This document shows positions 58,993 through 64,000 of a DNA stretch of 64,000 nucleotides, piece after piece. Numbering within the stretch: position 1 is the stretch's first letter; the number at the start of each line of letters is the position of its first letter. The DNA lies in NCBI GenBank assembly GCA_029959195.1, contig CP114122.1:1798001-1862000 (forward strand), read 5' to 3'. This stretch comes from Dictyophora rubrovolvata. Lineage: Eukaryota; Basidiomycota; Agaricomycetes; Phallales; Phallaceae. The position numbers were made by a program, and so were the translations under genes. The notes under the pieces were generated by a model, which saw nothing but the letters and a program-made list of their open reading frames with translations, was not told the origin of the DNA and did no database searches.

Positions 58993-61900
58993 CTATCGCG
59001 TATTGTTTTCTGCGCTTTGGTTTTGTGGGGTTGTTACCGTATCTTGATGCCATTCATTCTTTTCAGCCTCAGCGGTAGTGACCGCATCAATAACTATAAT
59101 TTTCTTTTCCGTCGAGACATTATCGGCTTCATTTCCGTTGGTAGGTGGTTGCATTGGCTTTGGATCTTGTCCGGGGATAGGCTCTTCGATGACAGCGCCT
59201 TGATCAAGGAATATCGAATAAGCGTTTTCTTGTACCTTGGAGAAGAGATTAGAGCAAATCCCGAACATGAGCAAGTACAGCCTTTTTGTTTTACCTCAAG
59301 ATTTTGATTCAAACAAATGGCTTTCAAAATCTGTCCTTCAAACTTTTCATGCACATTTTGTCGTATGGAGCGTGCAAGGAACGAAGATAGCGCAGTAACA
59401 GTCCAAGACGAAGGAATAGGAGAAAGAATCTAACAGAAGACATGAGACTGTGTGTGTACGGGACTAAAAAACCGTAAGGCTTACGTCGAGAACATCCAGT
59501 TTTCCACCCTGCGCATTCAGTAGCCGTACAGTATGAGCTTCCGTAGCCGGTCTACAAACCCGGCAGAATTTAATAAGATTGATGATAACAAACAGCTTAA
59601 GATCTTACCCTCCATCCATATAGACTTGTAATAAAATCCTCAAGAGTTTCCTCCGCATCTCGGCTGTCGCGCTTTCCGGCGCCGTATCCAGCGGTGAACT
59701 CCACCCTTTACCGCCAAAGCTGAGGTTCATAACCAAAGCAGCCCATGGTCGTAACTGTAATTTTTCACCAAGAAACTGTGCAACTTTTGGCGAAATGGCA
59801 CATCCGGCTAAAGAGCAATAGGCGTCTGCTGATGTAGTATCTCGTAAAGTGTGAACAAGGAGTTGAAGGGCTTCTATGTGTCGGGAAAGCTGGAAGGTCA
59901 CAAGTCGATAACAGTAACACGTATTCTGTACAAAAAGTGGCATACCTTGCCATCGAGGATTGCAATCTCAAAGGCGAGTATAGTTTCCTGAGGTTTCAAT
60001 TTATCTCGTAATAACTCGGGATCATACCGAGTAGATCCTTGAAGAAATAAAGCGGTACGACATCGTAATCGTATTTGGTCCTGAATAGTCGATGGAGTGT
60101 CATTAATGGAAGCTAAATGGCTTAAAAAGGGTATATTCGTATTTTGGATGGAATATTCAAGTGCTATGTCAACGGATGGAATTATAAGAAGCGGTTTGTT
60201 AAAAGAATGAATCTGCACGAACCAGAATCTCGGAAGAAATCATAAACTTCTTCGTTTTTCAAGGCAGAAATCAGCCGGTCGACGCACAAATTAGCCAGTT
60301 GAGAGTGTAAATCAGCATCCTGTATAGGAGGTGAGAATGAAATTATATTGAATGATACTCCACGCACAGTATTATTTCGAGTCAAAACAAGATGTTCTAA
60401 GAACCGTTGTGCAACTTCCGGATTAATCGCTTCGAGCTGCGAAAGAAGGGCTACGTCATCCGGTGCCGATGATGGTCTGTCTTCTGCATCCATTAGAAGC
60501 TGTATTCTAGTTTTTAATAAAGCTCAGGAAATGAAATGTAAATGGGTGCTAACCTTCAACCCTGCTTCAGGAACTCGTTCAACAAGCCATAGCGCCCACT
60601 TTTGAACCAGCTCCCAATCTTTGCATTCTGATAAAAAGCTTATCATTTTCCCAAGGGGATTCTGAATATCCTCTTCAGTCCATTGACCATCCGCAACCCT
60701 AGACAATAATACTCTTCAGTTATAGCAGCAAGCATAGGAAAGATAAATACATACTTAGACCAGATATTTAAAACTTTGGCGTGATCTCCTCGCTTTTGGC
60801 ACAGTTTCAGCAACGCATTATATTGACCCATGCGGATCAATGTATCTTCCACTTCAGAAAGAATGATATCCTCATCAGCAGAATCTACTAGGGCGTACAA
60901 CTCCTGCGTCTCTTCTTTTTCTGCAAAAAGTTTTGCTTGAATCGTGTCAATGATCTAATAAAACTTCGGCATTCTCAAAAGTTGAATTGGAAGGACTCTG
61001 GCGAACCTGGCTCATCTCCTTCAATAAAGGTTCACGACTATATGTCGCTTTATTCTTCCATTTTCGTAGATAGTCTGTTAGCATATCACGCGCAGCGACA
61101 GCCAAAAGCCGGCGGAGCTCCGAAGTAGGTGGCGCAGAGCGCGTGCTAGGCTTTAGGTGTGGGGTATAATTTTTAACTAGATTCGTCACGACTGCAAGTT
61201 AGTGCATTCCTCCCGATGAAAAAGAAAGTACGAGGGCGAGAAGAAGGAGATTGATGAAACAACAAATATGTATGTTTGACAGAAGAGGGACCGAAACAAA
61301 GAGAGAAATGGCTTACTTATTGTCTCTATCGACCCCAAAGAGCGGACTTGTTGGAGCAAACCGGAAAACACGTAAAGAGGTGGTTGAGATGACAGCAGAG
61401 TGCCTCGAAGTGAAGGGAATAGTCGGACAAGGAGACGTGGATCAACACTTCCTCTGAAGAGATGTATTCCCGCGTCTTCAAAAATCGTCTCCGAGAGGCA
61501 TTGATAACCCAATCTCTGATAAACGTATAAAATTTCATCGCTCTGAAACACTATTTAGCTCAGGACGGGATTGATTCGCAGCTTCATACCAAAAGTTCAA
61601 TGTCTGACGCCAATACACCAGAACGCCTTTTCAATTCGTCCACTCTCTTTTGTTGCTCCTGAGCAAGCATGACGACTTCTTTGAGCTTATGTGCGGCAAG
61701 TAACGCTTCGAATTGCTGGAGAAATGTTGACCTGGTCAATGCATAAACGGCGTCTTCGCCTACGGCAAGAGTGATCGAGTTAGCAGGTGATTTTCGTCCC
61801 CTCTTTTTCGATTGCTGTTGATTTGACCGCTGGCCAGATGAGCTCGACTCTTGAGATGCATTATCTCCAGTTTTATTGGTATTACCACCCAAAGACCGTC

Positions 61901-63266
61901 TTGCCTCTTCTTCCTCTATGTCGGTGCTATCGGGAACGTCCGGTTCAGAAAATTTGAATTCAACTAACTCGAGAGCTACGGATTCTGCACTCGAAGGCAC
62001 ATTATATGAACCGGTGCATCTTTCTAACAGGTGGAATTTGAAATCTCGAGAAGGGGGTACCGTCTGACAAAGTGTCTGAGTCTCCACATCGTATACTTCA
62101 ATATTTCCACTTGGAAGAAGGGCAGTGACATAAGGGAAGTCGCAGGCTTGTTTTAAGAGTAAATGCATTTATATATCAGACTTTTGAAGATCAAACTTAC
62201 TGATATGGACTGGATGTTCACTTAGTGTCAATGTTCCGCGGACGGGATCCGGGCCTCGAATGAAGACGCCCAAGCTACCTGCTTCATTGCGCGACATTAT
62301 CAGAAACTCATTCTCTGATATAACCGCAATGGCAGGGTTGACCTGAGCATCACTTTGTGATTGTGACAGTGGTAGAAGAGGAATAGACGTATTAGTTTCA
62401 AAATCCACAACTTGGTAGGTTTCTCGAGTTGCAAGGCAGATATATGACCCAGAAAGACGAGCAAGAATGGCACCATGAGGAAATTGAATCTCCTACAATT
62501 TTCCGTTGCATGAGTGTAATCGGAGAGAGAAAATAGTCCAAAAGACTCTTGCCTTGCGAAACTGAAGCTTTCGTGTACTAAAAGTATACAGGTTTATAGC
62601 ATTCCTTTTCAAAATGCACAGGCGAGCTTCTTGAGGACGAGGACGTCGATCGGGGGTGTGTCGACGTTGCACTTCGTCAACTGAAAATGTTACGACATGA
62701 CGAATGGGATTGATTTCAGTGGAGGACTCGAGGTTTGGGAAGGAAAGGAAATGAACTTGATTGTCTATTCGGGGAAGAAGAGATTAGGTACTCGTCAAGA
62801 AAGGAGACGAGGGAGTATATACCGGAGAGAACGAGAACTTGCTCAACGCTTGCAGCAATATATATTTGCTCAATAGGCTTAGAAGATGGCAAAGATTGAT
62901 GTGTCAGCAGCTGGTAGCTTTCTAGCTTCAAAGGGAGCATAAGCAAAGTCTTGAAGCTGGTCATATGTAGGAACCGTACCGAGTCTCCGAGATTATCAAT
63001 GAACGCATACCTCAGAAGAGAGCCATTCGAACAGCCAATGTATAGTTCATTGCCTAAACACGAATTGAATAAACACAACCTCAAGAGTCGTTTATAAAAT
63101 GCATACCAAAAGCTTGGGCACATTGCACTCGAACTGGATTCTTAGTGTTATTTAACTTGTCGGTTTGAAGTGAGAGTCACGTACCTTGCACATTATCTAG
63201 GAGGTCTTTGACATTGGACACGAGATGCTGCAGATGATAGGGAGGTATAACTGGCTGCGCTGACAT
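58993..63266 (-). CDS. Vps39/TGFBRAP1 (Vps3)-family HOPS/CORVET tethering subunit
   Basis: Large endosome/vacuole tethering protein. Seventeen exons (minus): 63266-63185, 63133-63107, 63053-62823, 62764-62553, 62492-62201, 62146-61619, 61550-61317, 61191-61007, 60954-60755, 60698-60554, 60499-60359, 60319-60223, 60163-59946, 59889-59609, 59551-59485, 59429-59295, 59235-58993 (1105 aa). The N-terminal half is a CNH propeller (YIGCSNGSLLRYAF, ILKRNAINLYTFSTRK, PVRGTLTLSEHPVHI, YVTALLPSGNIEVYDVETQT). Then come helical solenoid segments: VYQRLGYQCLSETIFEDAGI, DPRLLVRLFPSLRGTL, LYALVDSADEDIILSEVEDT, YNALLKLCQKRGDHAKVLNI. The Vps39-2-like end has DAYCSLAGCAISPKVAQFLG and VTALSSFLARSIRQNVHEKF. Intron 4 (62552-62493) has a GC donor. 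A 54-nt in-frame piece of exon 3 may be a further intron. Vps3 versus Vps39 cannot be settled here. Confidence 0.88.
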
Positions 63267-64000
63267 GAGCGCATGAGCTCGAAAGTATTCACGATGACAG
63301 GGGCGTGACTGAGCCGGCGCATTGGCGCGGCAGATGGTCGACGGAACCAAAAAGTGCGTGCCCAAATGCTGTGTGCCCTCATTGGCAACAACCAATAAAT
63401 GGCTTGAACTAGATCATATTTAGTGTCCTGAAGCCTCTGTCTTACGGGCGCGTCACGTTCAGAACCAGATGATAATTTGATATTGATGTCGATGCTGACG
63501 GCTTAAGCAGGAAAGGATGCTGTGTAGCCTTTTGAGAAGCGATTTGAGGTGAACTTAGCTGAGGTGAATGTACCAACTTCAGTAAGCCAATAGACAATCA
63601 TAATCAAGAACTACCCCCATACAACATGGCATGTATGCCTTCTTTTTGTATATGAAATTTATCCGGTAAGTGTAGCATATTGACAGCCCCAGTCCGTTAA
63701 CGGATCCATAGTCTTCCCAGTGGAAACTTCTGGACGCTGTCACACTGCACCGCTGTCAAGTCGTCTTCAAAAGTTGAGAATTTTACCACTTCAATTCCGT
63801 TGCATTTTAAAACATAAAATAAAATAGATGAGCTACATTAATGAGAAACAATATATGTGAGCTTCTTGACATTACTCGTGTAGTAATTTGGATGTGTTTG
63901 CCCAATTTCCGCCTGTGCTATTGCTGACTAATAAGTGACAACAAAACAAAGCGCACGGCAGTCGATTTCTTATCCCGCCACCACCTTCTTCACCACCACA
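63267..64000. other. Right-edge intergenic region
   Basis: About 730 bp up to the window edge. Upstream of the Vps39-family start, with no supported gene. The final ~30 bases are a CACCA-rich repeat (CCACCACCTTCTTCACCACC), possibly the leader or first codons of a gene beyond the edge. Confidence 0.4.

Overview
The window reads as nuclear DNA of a filamentous basidiomycete, most likely an Agaricomycete mushroom. Nearly every gene is broken by short introns (about 45-95 nt, GT or GC donor, CTNA-like branch sites), exons can be as small as 6-31 nt, and the protein families match that group: secreted oxalate decarboxylase, a multi-intron type-B carboxylesterase, SPX-RING, WLM protease, perilipin-like protein and Atg27. 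I rebuilt 25 complete gene models by reading through introns and checking phase, plus one gene cut by the left edge, one decayed gene copy and one doubtful small ORF. No tRNA, rRNA, CRISPR array or recognisable transposon coding region was seen.

Layout. 0-8 kb: an edge gene (-), protein phosphatase 1 (+) and the DHH1/DDX6 RNA helicase (+). 8-11.4 kb is gene-poor. 11.4-25 kb: oxalate decarboxylase (+), SPX-RING ligase (-), WLM metalloprotease (-, with an apparent frameshift), a carboxylesterase (+) and a decayed second copy of it. 25-31 kb: a mitochondrial two-HMG-box protein (+), GID9/FYV10 (+) and a cystathionine gamma-synthase-like enzyme (-). 30.8-38 kb: SDS23 (-), complex I NDUFS5-like (-), GET5 (+), a Ser/Pro-rich unknown (-) and an NTF2-like fusion protein (+). 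38.6-45 kb: SH3-PX-BAR sorting nexin, old-yellow-enzyme-like oxidoreductase and PIG-F, all (-). 45.6-53.3 kb: secreted amidohydrolase (+), F-box protein (+), GFA/CENP-V family protein (-) and ATG27 (+). 53.7-63.3 kb: glutathionyl-hydroquinone reductase (-), MAM33/p32 (+), perilipin-like protein (+) and a large Vps39/TGFBRAP1-family tethering subunit (-).

The genes do not form a metabolic cluster. They are mostly housekeeping functions: protein turnover (GID9, SPX-RING, WLM, F-box), vesicle traffic (SNX, Vps39-like, ATG27, GET5) and mitochondrial proteins (HMG protein, NDUFS5, MAM33). Secreted or accessory enzymes are oxalate decarboxylase, carboxylesterase and amidohydrolase. The most notable signals are an unusual number of GC-AG introns (six of roughly 150), the recent-looking carboxylesterase duplication and decay, a foldback repeat near 50.3 kb, a 68-bp divergent promoter between NDUFS5 and GET5, and a repeat-rich NTF2-like protein of unfamiliar architecture. 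I did not find a clearly new multi-gene system.
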